From Mesorhizobium tianshanense (GTDB lineage Bacteria > Pseudomonadota > Alphaproteobacteria > Rhizobiales > Rhizobiaceae), in contig NZ_VLKT01000002.1 in assembly GCF_007830515.1 (NCBI RefSeq), forward strand, positions 1 to 64,000: a stretch of 64,000 nucleotides of DNA. The letters are read 5' to 3'. A program made the translations under genes and the position numbers. Below the pieces are notes generated by a model, which did no database searches, was not told the DNA's origin, and worked only from the letters and a program-made list of their open reading frames with translations. This document shows, one piece after another, positions 27,232-37,217 of the stretch; within the stretch, counting starts at the first letter, position 1; every line of letters starts with the position of its first letter.

Positions 27232-27891
27232 ATGAAAACTTTCCTGGTAACTGCATCAATCTTGGCCGCGTCCGTGAGTTTGGCTTCTGCCGCTGATGTT
27301 ATGGCGGTGGCTGAACCGCCAGCCGGATTTGTGTGGTCTGGCGGATATGTGGGCCTTCAGGCAGGCTATGGTTGGGGCGACTCCGACAATGATTTTCCAT
27401 CGTCGCCCATCGCAGAAATCGACGGTGATATTGATGGCGGTCTTGTCGGTATCTATGGAGGTTGGAATTGGCAATTCAATCAAGTCGTAGCTGGCATAGA
27501 AGCGGATGTGAACTATAGCGGCATTGAGGGCACATCGACTAACGTTTTTGACGAAAGCGCGACCACTGAACTCAGGTGGAACGGTGCGGTTCGCGGCCGT
27601 CTCGGATACGCGTTCGACCAGTTTTTGATCTACGGTGCCGGCGGCGTGGCGTTCGGGGATATCGATGTCGACCTGTTTGACGCCGGAGGAACGTTTGCAG
27701 CCGCCAGTGAGACTAAAGCCGGCTGGACGGTTGGCGTCGGCACCGATATTGCGTTCAGTGCCAATCTCATTGGACGTGCAGAGTACAGGTATACGGACTA
27801 TGGCGAGGTCGAATACACTGCGCCGGGCGGTGATGGCTCAATAGATGTCGACACTCACACCGTTGCTATAGGGCTTGCGTACAAGTTCTAG
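27232..27891 (+). CDS. Outer-membrane beta-barrel porin (Omp25/Omp31-like)
   Basis: The 219-residue product has a signal peptide ending in SLASAAD and the opening block FVWSGGYVGLQAGYGWG typical of the family. Alternating beta strands follow, and the C-terminus is VAIGLAYKF with terminal Phe for BAM recognition. I placed the start at 27232, where GGAGGACATTTTC precedes the ATG; the longer frame from 27151 would mask the signal. A strong terminator follows at 27916. Codon use looks slightly AT-richer than that of neighbours, and a related gene fragment lies upstream, so this locus has been rearranged. Confidence 0.88.
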   Translation: MKTFLVTASILAASVSLASAADVMAVAEPPAGFVWSGGYVGLQAGYGWGDSDNDFPSSPIAEIDGDIDGGLVGIYGGWNWQFNQVVAGIEADVNYSGIEGTSTNVFDESATTELRWNGAVRGRLGYAFDQFLIYGAGGVAFGDIDVDLFDAGGTFAAASETKAGWTVGVGTDIAFSANLIGRAEYRYTDYGEVEYTAPGGDGSIDVDTHTVAIGLAYKF

Positions 27892-27915
27892 TATTGGATT
27901 CCCAATCCCTAACAG

Positions 27916-27936
27916 CCCCGCTCCGGCGGGGTTTTT
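27916..27936 (+). terminator. Intrinsic terminator of the porin gene
   Basis: CCCCGC and GCGGGG form a 6-bp stem around TCCG and are followed by TTTTTG. It lies 25 bases after the porin stop. Confidence 0.85.
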
Positions 27937-28389
27937 GTTTGCTTTCTACAGAAACCGCTCCCTTTGGGACGGTGTTCGAAATAGAACCAATGGGAAGGCT
28001 GTCTGGGGCGTGGCGAACCCATCCTGCATTCTTGCCACAGCCGGAATGCTCGCACTTGTGGTGCTGAATGCCGGGGCGCGTGACGGGCACCAATTGCACC
28101 GGGAAGGCGGATCAGCTCGTCGCTCACAACTGCAATCGGGCAACCACCGCCATGTCTTCGCGTTAGACTAAGCGGCACCGGCTTGCCGCAAACGCGTCTC
28201 CAGTGCTTGTCAAATTGATGGGTTACTCCGTCGCGAAAAAATCCGGAAAATCCTCGATTGCCGCGGCGATGATGTGCAACGCGGCCACGACCTGCAACAT
28301 GTCGCTCGCTTCGCTGATACCAGCCGCATACTGTATTGCAATAGGGATGGTCGCCGTTTGCGGCTCGCCGGCTCGTCGAGCAGAGACGT
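27937..28389. other. Intergenic stretch without a supported gene
   Basis: The 450 bases between the porin terminator and parE hold only short or overlapping frames. On the minus strand, just past the parE stop, a frame reads ...MLQVVAALHIIAAAIEDF and ends at 28223. It looks protein-like but has no clear start or ribosome binding site. It may be a decayed gene end. Confidence 0.5.
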
Positions 28390-30441
28390 TCAGATATCCA
28401 GCACTTCCGTCTCGGCAAATTCCGCGCGTTCCTGGATGAAGCGGAAGCGGGCTTCCGGCTTGGTGCCCATCAGCGCGTCGACCGCATCCTTGGTCGCGGC
28501 CTCGGCGTCGATCACGTCGACCCTGAGCAGTGTGCGCTTCCTCTGATCCATGGTCGTTTCCTTGAGCTGGGCGGCCATCATTTCGCCCAGCCCCTTGAAG
28601 CGGCCAATCTCGACCTTGCCGCGCCCGGTGAATTCGGTGCGCAGAAGTTCGTCCTTGTGCGCATCGTCGCGGGCATAGGCGACCTTGCCGCCTTGCCGGA
28701 TCGAGTAGAGCGGCGGCACCGCCAGATAGAGATGGCCGCCGCGGATCAGGCTCGGCATTTCCTGATAGAAGAAGGTGATTAGCAGCGAAGCGATGTGGGC
28801 GCCGTCGACATCGGCATCGGTCATGATGATGACCCGGTCGTAGCGCAGGTCCTCGTCGCGGTACTTTGACCGCGTGCCGCAGCCGAGCGCCTGGATCAGG
28901 TCCGAGATCTGCTGGTTGGCGGCAAGCTTGTCGTTGCCGGCGCTGGCGACGTTGAGGATTTTTCCACGCAGCGGCAGCACCGCCTGGCTGGCGCGATCGC
29001 GCGCCTGTTTCGCGGAGCCGCCGGCCGAATCGCCCTCGACGATGAAGAGCTCGGCGCCGGCCGCGGCATTCTGCGTGCAGTCGGCGAGCTTGCCGGGCAG
29101 CCGCAGCTTGCGCACCGCGCTCTTGCGCGACACTTCCTTTTCCTGACGCCGCCGCACCCGCTCGTCGGCGCGCGCGATCACCCATTCGAGCAGCTTCGAG
29201 GCTTCCTGCGGATTGTCGGCCAGCCAGTGATCGAAGGGATCGCGGATGGCGGCTTCGACAATCCTGACCGCCTCGATCGTCGCCAGCCTGTCCTTGGTCT
29301 GGCCGACGAATTCCGGCTCGCGGATGAACACCGACAGCATGCCCGCCGCCGAGATCATGACATCCTCAGACGTGACGATCGAAGCGCGCTTGTTGCCGAC
29401 CAGGTCGGCGTAGGCGCGCAGGCCGCGCGTCAAGACGTTGCGGAAGCCGGCCTCGTGCGTGCCGCCTTCGCCGGTCGGAATGGTGTTGCAGTAGGAATTG
29501 AGAAATCCGTCGCCGCCGAACCAGGTCACCGCCCATTCGAGCGAACCGTGGCCACCTTGCCTGTCGCTCTTGCCGGCGAAGATTTCGCGGGTGACCTGGA
29601 ATTCGTCGCCGAGCGAAGCCTTCAGATAGTCCTTGAGGCCGCCCGGGAAATGGAACTCGGCCTTGGCCGGCGTCGTGTCCTTCTCCTTGATCAGCGACGG
29701 ATCGCAGGTCCAGCGGATCTCGACGCCGCCGAACAGATAGGCCTTCGATCGCGTCATGCGATAGAGTCGCGCCGGCTCGAAAGCCGCACCCTTGCCGAAG
29801 ATCTGCTCGTCGGGATGGAAGCGGATCCTGGTGCCGCGCCGGTTATGCACCTCGCCGAGCGGCTCCAGGCCAGTCATCGGAACGCCGCGCGAGAATTTTT
29901 GCCGGTAAAGTTGCCGTCCCCGCGCGACTTCGACCTCGAGATGGTCCGACAGCGCGTTGACCACGGAGACGCCGACGCCGTGCAGGCCGCCCGAGGTCTC
30001 GTAGACCTTCGAGTCGAACTTGCCGCCGGAATGCAGCGTCGTCATGATGACTTCGAGCGCCGGCTTCTTGAACTTCGGATGCGGATCGACCGGAATGCCG
30101 CGGCCATTGTCGGTGACGGCCAGATATCCGTCGGCGGAAAGCTCGACATCGATGAAAGTCGCGTGACCGGCGACCGCCTCGTCCATCGAATTGTCGATGA
30201 CCTCGGCGAACAAATGGTGCATCGCCTTGTCGTCGGTGCCGCCGATATACATGCCGGGCCGGCGCCGCACCGGCTCCAGCCCTTCCAGAACCTCGATGTC
30301 GGCGGCACTGTAGCTCTCGCTGCCGTCGCGGGATGCCGGGCGCTTCGCCGCCTGCACCAGCGGGTCGGCCGGGCGCGCGGTGGCGCGGACCGGTTGCGGC
30401 TGCTTGTCCATACTGCCGAAAAGATCGTTGTTATCGTCCAT
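28390..30441 (-). CDS. parE: DNA topoisomerase IV subunit B
   Basis: The 683-residue GHKL ATPase subunit pairs with ParC to unlink daughter chromosomes. It has RRRPGMYIGGTDD, the ATP-binding DNGRGIPVD and GGLHGVGVSVVNALS, the transducer domain, and the TOPRIM motifs EGDSAGGSAKQARD and MTDADVDGAHIASLL. It carries the PLRGKILNV block seen in both GyrB and ParE. I call ParE over GyrB because of the short 683-residue length without the GyrB C-terminal insertion and the QALG/CGTRSKY segment after the TOPRIM. parC is not in the window. Confidence 0.93.
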   Translation of the reverse strand: MDDNNDLFGSMDKQPQPVRATARPADPLVQAAKRPASRDGSESYSAADIEVLEGLEPVRRRPGMYIGGTDDKAMHHLFAEVIDNSMDEAVAGHATFIDVELSADGYLAVTDNGRGIPVDPHPKFKKPALEVIMTTLHSGGKFDSKVYETSGGLHGVGVSVVNALSDHLEVEVARGRQLYRQKFSRGVPMTGLEPLGEVHNRRGTRIRFHPDEQIFGKGAAFEPARLYRMTRSKAYLFGGVEIRWTCDPSLIKEKDTTPAKAEFHFPGGLKDYLKASLGDEFQVTREIFAGKSDRQGGHGSLEWAVTWFGGDGFLNSYCNTIPTGEGGTHEAGFRNVLTRGLRAYADLVGNKRASIVTSEDVMISAAGMLSVFIREPEFVGQTKDRLATIEAVRIVEAAIRDPFDHWLADNPQEASKLLEWVIARADERVRRRQEKEVSRKSAVRKLRLPGKLADCTQNAAAGAELFIVEGDSAGGSAKQARDRASQAVLPLRGKILNVASAGNDKLAANQQISDLIQALGCGTRSKYRDEDLRYDRVIIMTDADVDGAHIASLLITFFYQEMPSLIRGGHLYLAVPPLYSIRQGGKVAYARDDAHKDELLRTEFTGRGKVEIGRFKGLGEMMAAQLKETTMDQRKRTLLRVDVIDAEAATKDAVDALMGTKPEARFRFIQERAEFAETEVLDI

Positions 30442-30617
30442 GCCGGTCCTGCATTCCGATGCTGCGAATCACCACCCGATACTGCCACGCTTTTTGCGGG
30501 CAGGCGACGGAGGTTCCTGTTACGTTCGAGGATAGAGCCTCTTACCGCAAAACCATTCGACAACCAAGCGGCGGAAATGGGTCGAAAAGCTGGCCTTCGC
30601 GAGAGTCGCAATTAGCC

Positions 30618-30648
30618 ACCCTCATTGCGCGTGCGCGACAATGAGGGT
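30618..30648. terminator. Hairpin downstream of gcvP
   Basis: ACCCTCATTG and CAATGAGGGT form a 10-bp stem around an 11-base loop that is itself CG-rich. It lies 27 bases past the gcvP stop on the minus strand. No T-run follows, so it may act as an RNA stability or Rho-assisted element. Confidence 0.45.
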
Positions 30649-30674
30649 GCAGTCTGCGGCGCGGTCGGCTGTTT

Positions 30675-33485
30675 TTATTCCGCGGCGCCCAGATATTCCG
30701 ACAGCGGCGGGCAGGAGCAGACGAGATTGCGGTCGCCGGCGACATTGTCGATGCGCGACACAGGCGGCCAGTATTTGGCTGCGGTGTCGGCATCGCCTGC
30801 GGGATAGGCCGCCTCCAGGCGGGAATAGGGATGGGTCCACTGACCGGCCAGCGCCTCGGCGGCGGTATGCGGCGCATTGACCAGCGGATTGTCTGCCAGC
30901 GGCCATTCGCCTTTCGCCACCTTGGCTGCCTCGCCCGATATCGCGATCATCGCATCGCAGAAGCGATCGAGCTCGCTCTTGGGCTCGGACTCGGTCGGCT
31001 CGACCATCAGCGTGCCGGCCACCGGAAACGACATGGTCGGCGCATGGAAACCATAGTCGATCAGCCGCTTGGCGACGTCGTCGACGCTAATGCCGGCACT
31101 GTCCTTGAGCACGCGGGTGTCGAGGATGCATTCATGCGCGACGCGTCCGTGCCTGCCCTTGTAGAGCACCGGGAAATGCGCTTCGAGCCGCGTCGCCACG
31201 TAGTTGGCGGAAATGATCGCCGTCTCGGTCGCCTGCTTCAGGCCCGAAGCGCCCATCATGCGGATATACATCCAGGTGATCGGCAGGATCGAAGCGCTGC
31301 CGAACGGTGCCGCCGACACGGCATGGCCCGAGCCTTCGTTGACGTGGCCGGGCAGATAGGGCTTCAGATGCGCCTTGACGCCGATCGGGCCGACGCCGGG
31401 ACCGCCGCCGCCATGCGGGATGCAGAACGTCTTGTGCAGGTTCATGTGGCAGACATCGGCGCCGATGTCGCCCGGGCGGGCGAGACCGACCAGCGCGTTG
31501 AGGTTGGCGCCATCGAAATAGACCTGGCCGCCATGCTCATGGATGAGGGCGCAGAGGTCGCGCGCGCCTTCCTCGAACACGCCGTGCGTCGAGGGATAGG
31601 TGAACATCAATGCCGCGAGGTCTTGCGCGTGCTCGGCCGCCTTGGCCTTCAGATCGTCGATGTCGATGTTGCCGTCTTCGGTGCAGCGCACGACGACGAC
31701 GCTCATGCCGGCCATCGCCGCGCTCGCCGGATTGGTGCCATGCGCGGAAGACGGGATCAGGCAGACGGTGCGGTGGCCTTCGCCGCGCGAGCGGTGGTAG
31801 CCGCGAATGGCGAGCAGGCCGGCATATTCGCCCTGGCTGCCGGCATTGGGCTGCAGGGTCACCGCGTCGAAGCCGGTGATCTCCGCCAGCCAGCCTTCCA
31901 GTTCGTCGGTCATCGCGCGATAACCGGCCGAATGGCTGGCCGGCGCGAAGGGATGCAGGTTGGCGACATCAGGCCAGCTTACCGGCATCATCTCGGCGGC
32001 GGCGTTGAGCTTCATGGTGCAGGAGCCGAGTGGGATCATGGCACGGTCGAGCGCTAGGTCCTTGTCAGCCAGCCGGCGCAGGAAGCGCATCATGTCGGTT
32101 TCCGAGCGGTTTTCGTGGAAGACGGGCTGCGTGAGAAATGCCTTGCCGCGCGGCTGTCCGGGCATGGTGCCTCCGGCAGCGGCGCCCGCCTTGGCGCCGA
32201 ACAGCGCGGCGATTGCGTCCAGATCGGCATCGGTCGAGGTTTCGTCGAAGCTGATGCCGATGTGGTCGGCGTCGATCAGGCGCGCCAGCCGGCCGGTCTT
32301 TTCGGCGGCGGCGGCGATCGCGTCGGCCTTGCCTTTTGCTTCCACCGTCACCGTGTCGAAGCGGCTTGCGCCAAGCACCGAAACACCTGATGCCGCGAGG
32401 CCGGCAGCCAGGCGGTTGGCCAGCGTGTGGATGCGCTCCGCAATCGCCTGCAGCCCGGCAGGGCCATGCCAGATCGCATAGGCCGTCGCCATGTTGGCGA
32501 GCAGCGCCTGCGCGGTGCAGATGTTGGAGGTCGCCTTGTCGCGGCGGATATGCTGTTCGCGCGTCTGCAGCGCGAGACGATAGCCGGGGCGGCCCTTGCT
32601 GTCGGTGGACTGACCAACGAGGCGGCCAGGCATCAGCCGCGTCAGCCTGTCGGAAACGGCGCAATAGGCGGCGTGCGGCCCACCAAAACCCATTGGCACG
32701 CCGAAGCGCTGCATCGAACCGACGGCGATATCGGCGCCAAGCCTTGCCGGCGCGTCGGTCAGCGTCAGGCCGAGCGGATCGGCAATGAAGACGACCAGCG
32801 CACCGGTGGCGCGGGCTTTCTCGATTGCCGGCCTGTGGTCGCCGTAGACACCAAATGTGTCGGGCCAGGAGACGAGCAAGGCGGCGGTGTTGTCGTCGAT
32901 CGTCTCGCCGTCGACCTCGGTGCCGAGCGGCTCGGCGCGGGTGCGCACGACGTCGAGCGTCTGCGGATGCGGCGTGCCGGCCAGCGCCACCTTGGTCCGC
33001 TTGTCGCGATGGTGCCGCAACGCAATGCCGACCGCCTCAGCCACCGCCGTCGCTTCGTCGAGCAGCGAGGCCGACGCCACCGGCAGGCCGGTCAGCTCAG
33101 TAACCAGGGTCTGGAAATTGAACAGCATTTCGAGCCGGCCCTGGCTGATCTCGGCCTGGTAGGGGGTGTAGGCCGTATACCAGGCCGGATTCTCGAACAG
33201 ATTGCGCTGGATGACCGAAGGCACGTGGACGCCGTGGTAGCCGGCGCCGATAAAGCTCTTCAGCACCGTATTTTTCGCCATTGTGGTTGAAAGCTCGGCC
33301 AGCGCCTCCGCTTCGCTTGCCGGGATCGGCAAAGCCAGCGGCCGGTCGAGCCGGATCGATTTCGGCACCGCCTGGCTGATCAGCGTCTCGACCGAGGGAA
33401 CACCGATCGTTGCCAGCATGGCCCGGGTTTCGTCGAGGCCGGGGCCGATATGGCGGGCCGAGAAGGAGTAGGGTGCTGCGGTCAT
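30675..33485 (-). CDS. gcvP: Glycine dehydrogenase (decarboxylating), P protein
   Basis: This PLP enzyme decarboxylates glycine and passes the aminomethyl group to lipoylated GcvH. The 936-residue single-chain form has RHIGPG near the start, two tandem aminotransferase-like halves, the AHMCDLAALM-like [10 protein letters not shown] region, and the PLP lysine in [17 protein letters not shown] near residue 685. I placed the start at 33485 with AGGAAG just upstream; the frame extending to 33560 overlaps gcvH sequence. It is the last gene of the riboswitch-controlled gcvT-gcvH-gcvP operon. Confidence 0.97.
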   Translation of the reverse strand: MTAAPYSFSARHIGPGLDETRAMLATIGVPSVETLISQAVPKSIRLDRPLALPIPASEAEALAELSTTMAKNTVLKSFIGAGYHGVHVPSVIQRNLFENPAWYTAYTPYQAEISQGRLEMLFNFQTLVTELTGLPVASASLLDEATAVAEAVGIALRHHRDKRTKVALAGTPHPQTLDVVRTRAEPLGTEVDGETIDDNTAALLVSWPDTFGVYGDHRPAIEKARATGALVVFIADPLGLTLTDAPARLGADIAVGSMQRFGVPMGFGGPHAAYCAVSDRLTRLMPGRLVGQSTDSKGRPGYRLALQTREQHIRRDKATSNICTAQALLANMATAYAIWHGPAGLQAIAERIHTLANRLAAGLAASGVSVLGASRFDTVTVEAKGKADAIAAAAEKTGRLARLIDADHIGISFDETSTDADLDAIAALFGAKAGAAAGGTMPGQPRGKAFLTQPVFHENRSETDMMRFLRRLADKDLALDRAMIPLGSCTMKLNAAAEMMPVSWPDVANLHPFAPASHSAGYRAMTDELEGWLAEITGFDAVTLQPNAGSQGEYAGLLAIRGYHRSRGEGHRTVCLIPSSAHGTNPASAAMAGMSVVVVRCTEDGNIDIDDLKAKAAEHAQDLAALMFTYPSTHGVFEEGARDLCALIHEHGGQVYFDGANLNALVGLARPGDIGADVCHMNLHKTFCIPHGGGGPGVGPIGVKAHLKPYLPGHVNEGSGHAVSAAPFGSASILPITWMYIRMMGASGLKQATETAIISANYVATRLEAHFPVLYKGRHGRVAHECILDTRVLKDSAGISVDDVAKRLIDYGFHAPTMSFPVAGTLMVEPTESEPKSELDRFCDAMIAISGEAAKVAKGEWPLADNPLVNAPHTAAEALAGQWTHPYSRLEAAYPAGDADTAAKYWPPVSRIDNVAGDRNLVCSCPPLSEYLGAAE

Positions 33486-33501
33486 CTTCCTGGTCCTGCT
33501 A

Positions 33502-33870
33502 TCAACCGATATGGGCATTGTAGGCGGCCTCATCCAGAAGGCCTTCGAGCTGGCTTTCATCGGCCAGCTTCATCTTCCACAGCCAGCCGTCGCCGGTCGC
33601 CGCCGAATTGACCAAAGACGGGTCCGACGAGAGCGAGGTGTTGGCCTCGGTGATCTCGCCGTCGACCGGCGCATAGACGTCCGATGCGGCCTTGACGGAT
33701 TCGACCACGACGGCCGTATCGCCCTTGGCCAGCTTTCTCCCAAGCTCCGGCAATTCGACGAAAACGAGATCGCCGAGCTGCTCTTGCGCATAATTTGTGA
33801 TGCCGACGGTGGCGATGCCGCCTTCGACGCGGAGCCATTCGTGGTCTTCGGTGAAATAGGTTTTTGCCAT
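33502..33870 (-). CDS. gcvH: Glycine cleavage system H protein
   Basis: The 122-residue lipoyl carrier shuttles the aminomethyl group among GcvP, GcvT and dihydrolipoamide dehydrogenase. The lipoylation site is the Lys in [14 protein letters not shown] near residue 63. It starts [17 protein letters not shown], the usual opening. It lies 6 bases downstream of gcvT and 16 upstream of gcvP. Confidence 0.97.
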   Translation of the reverse strand: MAKTYFTEDHEWLRVEGGIATVGITNYAQEQLGDLVFVELPELGRKLAKGDTAVVVESVKAASDVYAPVDGEITEANTSLSSDPSLVNSAATGDGWLWKMKLADESQLEGLLDEAAYNAHIG

Positions 33871-33876
33871 CGGGAC

Positions 33877-34977
33877 TTATCCTTTGCGGTAGCGATGAGG
33901 CGTGAAGGGCAGGGGATTGATATCGATCGGGATTTTCGTCCCGCGCACATCGGCGAAGAGTTTTGTGCCAGGCGTGGCCAGCGACGTCTGGACATAGCCG
34001 ATGGCGACCGGATGGGCGGCCGAGGGGCCGAAGCCGCCGGAGGTGACGTGGCCGGCGGGATTGCCGTCGGCGTCGAAAAGGGCAGCACCGGCGCGCACCG
34101 GCTGGCGGCCCTCCGGCTTCAGGCCGACGCGTTTCTGCGCCGGGCCGCGCTCCAGGATTGCACGCAACGCATCGGCGCCGATGAAAGCGCCAGAGGCGCG
34201 AACCTCCTTCGGGACAGCCCACATCAGCCCGGCGCTGGCCGGGTCGATCTCCGGCGTGATGTCCAGTCCGTGCAGGCACAGCCCTGCTTCGAGCCGCAGG
34301 CTGTCGCGAGCGGCCAGCCCCACCCACATCACGCGCTCGTCCTCGAGCAGTCTGGCGACGAGATCTCGCGCGTCCACTTCCGGCAGGCCGATCTCGAAAC
34401 CGTCTTCACCCGTATAGCCCGACCGGCTCATGAACCAGTTCTCGCGGGGCTCAAAGCCGTGCATGAACAGTAGCGATCCGGTTTCGATGCCGGCGCGGGA
34501 CAAAGCGGCCCAGGCTTCGGGTCCCTGGATCGCCAGGAAGACGCGGTCGAGTGCGTCGACCTTTGCGTCGAAATCCCCAGCCAGCGCGCGCAGGTGCTTT
34601 TCGTCGGCTTCGGCATTGCCGGCATTGGCGACGACCATGAAGCGCTCGCGGCCGAGCCTGGTGACGATCAGATCGTCGATGATGCCGGCGGCTTCATTGA
34701 GAAAGAACGTGTATTTGGACTGGGAAATCTCGAGCGCGCCGGCGTCGAACGGGCAGGCGCGATTGAGCAGCGCTTCAGCGTCCGGCCCGCTGATCTCGAA
34801 CAGCTTCATGTGCGAGATGTCGAACAGGCCGGCATGTTCGCGGGTATGAAGGTGTTCCTTCATCACACCGGCCGGATAGGTCAGCGGCATCGACCAGCCG
34901 GCGAACGCGCCAAAGCGCGCACCGGCGGCCACGTGCAGATCTTCGAGGGGAAGGTGTTTGGTGTCGTCGCCCGTCAT
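33877..34977 (-). CDS. gcvT: Glycine cleavage system T protein (aminomethyltransferase)
   Basis: The 366-residue folate-dependent enzyme releases ammonia and transfers the one-carbon unit to tetrahydrofolate. Visible blocks are GARFGAFAGWSMPLTY, HTREHAGLFDISHMK, GIIDDLIVTRLG, SGYTGEDGFEIGL with the catalytic Asp region, and a C-terminal GHVTSGGFGPS. I chose the ATG at 34977 with GGAG upstream; a frame running on to 35292 simply reads through the riboswitch. First gene of the operon. Confidence 0.96.
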   Translation of the reverse strand: MTGDDTKHLPLEDLHVAAGARFGAFAGWSMPLTYPAGVMKEHLHTREHAGLFDISHMKLFEISGPDAEALLNRACPFDAGALEISQSKYTFFLNEAAGIIDDLIVTRLGRERFMVVANAGNAEADEKHLRALAGDFDAKVDALDRVFLAIQGPEAWAALSRAGIETGSLLFMHGFEPRENWFMSRSGYTGEDGFEIGLPEVDARDLVARLLEDERVMWVGLAARDSLRLEAGLCLHGLDITPEIDPASAGLMWAVPKEVRASGAFIGADALRAILERGPAQKRVGLKPEGRQPVRAGAALFDADGNPAGHVTSGGFGPSAAHPVAIGYVQTSLATPGTKLFADVRGTKIPIDINPLPFTPHRYRKG

Positions 34978-35027
34978 GTCATCTCCAGAGTCGCACGCAA
35001 TCGGCCGCGAATGGCGACCAGTCCGTG

Positions 35028-35206
35028 CCCCTCTGTCTGAAGCCTGAGAGACTTGCGCCCCGGAACTCTGTCGGCAGCGCTTACACCTTCGGCGCGGGGG
35101 CAAGCCCCGACTTTCCAGAGTGTCTTTCCCGTCTACGGTTCTTTTGCCTGAGAGATTTCGGGCGATTTCCCCTTCGGCGGCAGCTCTCGCTGCTCTCTCC
35201 CGCAAA
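35028..35206 (-). promoter_or_regulatory. Tandem glycine riboswitch upstream of gcvT
   Basis: Read on the minus strand, two glycine aptamers follow each other. The first opens with CGGGAGAGAGC and contains GCCGCCGAAGGGG and CTCTCAGGCAAAAG. The second contains GCGCCGAAGGTG and AGTCTCTCAGGCTTCAGAC. These are the conserved GCCGAAGG and CUCUCAGGC elements of the gcvT RNA class. It ends about 50 bases before gcvT. In this class glycine binding usually turns the cleavage operon on. Confidence 0.95.
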
Positions 35207-35430
35207 CAGGTAGGGCTCGCAAAAGCCCTCGACTCGCCATCCATAGCCTGTGGGCGACACGTTGTCACCTGCCTGCGACGCGTTACCGACAAGTCTTCGC
35301 CGACGATCTCGCCGTTTTCGGGTTCCTCAAGACACTGCTGACATACGGGACTGATATTCCAGATTTGAACCCGGCCCTGTGCAGCGATGGCGAAGATTAC
35401 AGCGACGACAGCGACAGTTGAGCGTTTCGA

Positions 35431-36219
35431 TCAGATGCCGCCGTACCAGTCGTAGCCATTGTCCTCCCAATATCCGCCCTTGCCGCCGCCGATGGTGGCG
35501 AAACCGTCGACCAGTTCGATCCTGTGGAGATATTTCGGCATCTTGTAGCCGATCTGGCGCTCGACGCGGACACGCAACGGCGCGCCGTTCTCGACGGGCA
35601 GCGGCTTGCCGTTCACGCCATAGGCAAGGATCGTTTGCGGGTGACGGGCATCGATCAGGTCGATAGAGCCGTAATATTTGATGTCGCCGGCCAGGCTGCG
35701 GTCGATCGTGTCGAGGCAATGGAATATCACGTAGCGCGCCTGCGGCTTGACCACCGCCTGATCAAGCACCAGCGACAGCGGCGTCCCGGTCCATTTGGCG
35801 ATGCAGCTCCAGCCTTCGACGCAGTCGTGGCGGGTGATCTGGGTGCGGCTTGGCATGTTCATCAGCTGCTCGCGGGTCAGCGACAGCGGCTTTTCGACAA
35901 GGCCGGAAACCTCGAGCCGCCAGTCAGCGAAATTGTTGGCGAGCAGGCCCTTGTAGACATCGTCGTCCGGCGCGGTGACGCCGTTCGGCCGCTGCGGCTG
36001 GCGGATGTCGGCCTCGGTGAATTCCGGCGCCAGCGAATCGCCGGCGAGCAGGCGTTGCGCTCGCCAGGTCAGGCCGTTGGCGCCTTCGAGGAAACTGCGC
36101 AGGCCGTCGCCGACGCCAAGCTGGCTGTCGAAGGCATCGCAACCCGACAGCATGATGCCGGAGACGCCGAGGCTGGCCGAGGTCAGGAATTTTCTGCGGC
36201 TGATCATAAACCTCGCCAT
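35431..36219 (-). CDS. Tat-exported molybdopterin-dependent oxidoreductase (sulfite oxidase fold)
   Basis: The 262-residue product begins with a twin-arginine signal (ISRRKFLTSAS) that also has a lipobox-like LSGC. It contains the oxidoreductase molybdopterin-binding domain, with the likely Mo-ligand Cys in ITRHDCVEGWSC and the RYVIFHCLD and YGVNGKPLPVENGAPLR blocks. I chose the ATG at 36219; it overlaps the upstream cytochrome stop region by TGAGATG, which indicates coupled translation. Its substrate is unknown. The paired membrane cytochrome suggests electron transfer with the quinone pool. Confidence 0.88.
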   Translation of the reverse strand: MARFMISRRKFLTSASLGVSGIMLSGCDAFDSQLGVGDGLRSFLEGANGLTWRAQRLLAGDSLAPEFTEADIRQPQRPNGVTAPDDDVYKGLLANNFADWRLEVSGLVEKPLSLTREQLMNMPSRTQITRHDCVEGWSCIAKWTGTPLSLVLDQAVVKPQARYVIFHCLDTIDRSLAGDIKYYGSIDLIDARHPQTILAYGVNGKPLPVENGAPLRVRVERQIGYKMPKYLHRIELVDGFATIGGGKGGYWEDNGYDWYGGI

Positions 36220-36220
36220 C

Positions 36221-37102
36221 TCACGCACTCCCCTCGGGCGTCTTGCCGCCGTGCGCCGGCGGATCGGTCCGGTACCAGCCGGTGATGATGGAGCGCAGCT
36301 CGTTGATCGGGCCGGCGGCGAAGATCATCAGCATATGGATTATGAAGAAGACGATAAGCAGCAGCATCACGATGAAATGGATCGTCCGCGCAGTCTGCCG
36401 GCCACCGAGCAGGTCGTTGAGGAACGGCAGCGCCGCATTCATGCTCGGCGACATGGCAAGGCCGGTGATGATCATCAGCGGCAGCAGCACGAACATCACG
36501 CCGCCATAGGCCATCTTCTGCAACGTGTTGTACTCGCGCGTGTGATGGAACTTGAGCCTGGCGTGATCGACGATATCTCGCGGCAAGTGCCTGAGATCAT
36601 CGATGCGCGGGGTAAGATCGCGTCGTAGATGACCGTTGACTAGGCTGGCGACCAGCCAGACGACCAGTGTCGTGGTCAGTATCCAGGCGAAGAAGAAATG
36701 GACGACGCGGGCGGTGCCGAGGTCGTAATAGGAGGGGATCGTCGCCCAGGACGGGAAGGCGCGGGACCTCTCCTGGCCCGCCGGTCCAGACCAACCCAGC
36801 ACACCGGTCGTGTCGAAGCGCTTGCCGAAGATCTCGGTATAGCCGCGCGGACCGTTTGCGGTGTTCTCGGCGCCGATGGCGAAGACGGTGTTGTTATATG
36901 CGAATCCCGACTCCTTGCCGATATAGAGCTGGGGACGGGCGTTGAAGATCTGCAGGCCGGAAAGCAGCATGAAGAACAGCGAGATGGCCCAAAGCCAATG
37001 CGTCAGCCGCGTCCAGCGCGACTGCCGGTAGATCAGCGTCGCATCTTTCAGGGGGGCAGCGTCCACCCCGGCGGTGGATTGGCTCCTGGCAACCGATTCC
37101 AT
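36221..37102 (-). CDS. Cytochrome b/b561-type membrane subunit
   Basis: The 293-residue product has four or five transmembrane helices with His residues placed for two b hemes: RLTHWLWAISLFF, VVHFFFAWIL, and IHFIVMLLLIVFFIIHML. It resembles the thiosulfate reductase/PhsC-like cytochrome b group. It is directly upstream of, and overlaps, the molybdopterin oxidoreductase, so it is very likely its membrane electron-transfer partner. Confidence 0.85.
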   Translation of the reverse strand: MESVARSQSTAGVDAAPLKDATLIYRQSRWTRLTHWLWAISLFFMLLSGLQIFNARPQLYIGKESGFAYNNTVFAIGAENTANGPRGYTEIFGKRFDTTGVLGWSGPAGQERSRAFPSWATIPSYYDLGTARVVHFFFAWILTTTLVVWLVASLVNGHLRRDLTPRIDDLRHLPRDIVDHARLKFHHTREYNTLQKMAYGGVMFVLLPLMIITGLAMSPSMNAALPFLNDLLGGRQTARTIHFIVMLLLIVFFIIHMLMIFAAGPINELRSIITGWYRTDPPAHGGKTPEGSA

Positions 37103-37217
37103 TTTTTTGCGTCCTTCCGGCCGCTCAGCCGGCCTTTACGATCGTTCTCCTCCCAATACGTTGCCAGCCAAAGCGATGTTTCATCCGATCACGGAATTAT
37201 TACAGGGCTGCCCGATA

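Noticed and set aside
28223..29185. Minus-strand 320-residue frame overlapping parE
   Set aside because: Most of it is a shadow of parE. Only the last 25 or so codons lie outside, and they lack a start site.
34978..35292. N-terminal extension of GcvT
   Set aside because: It translates the glycine riboswitch; the ATG at 34977 gives the normal family length.
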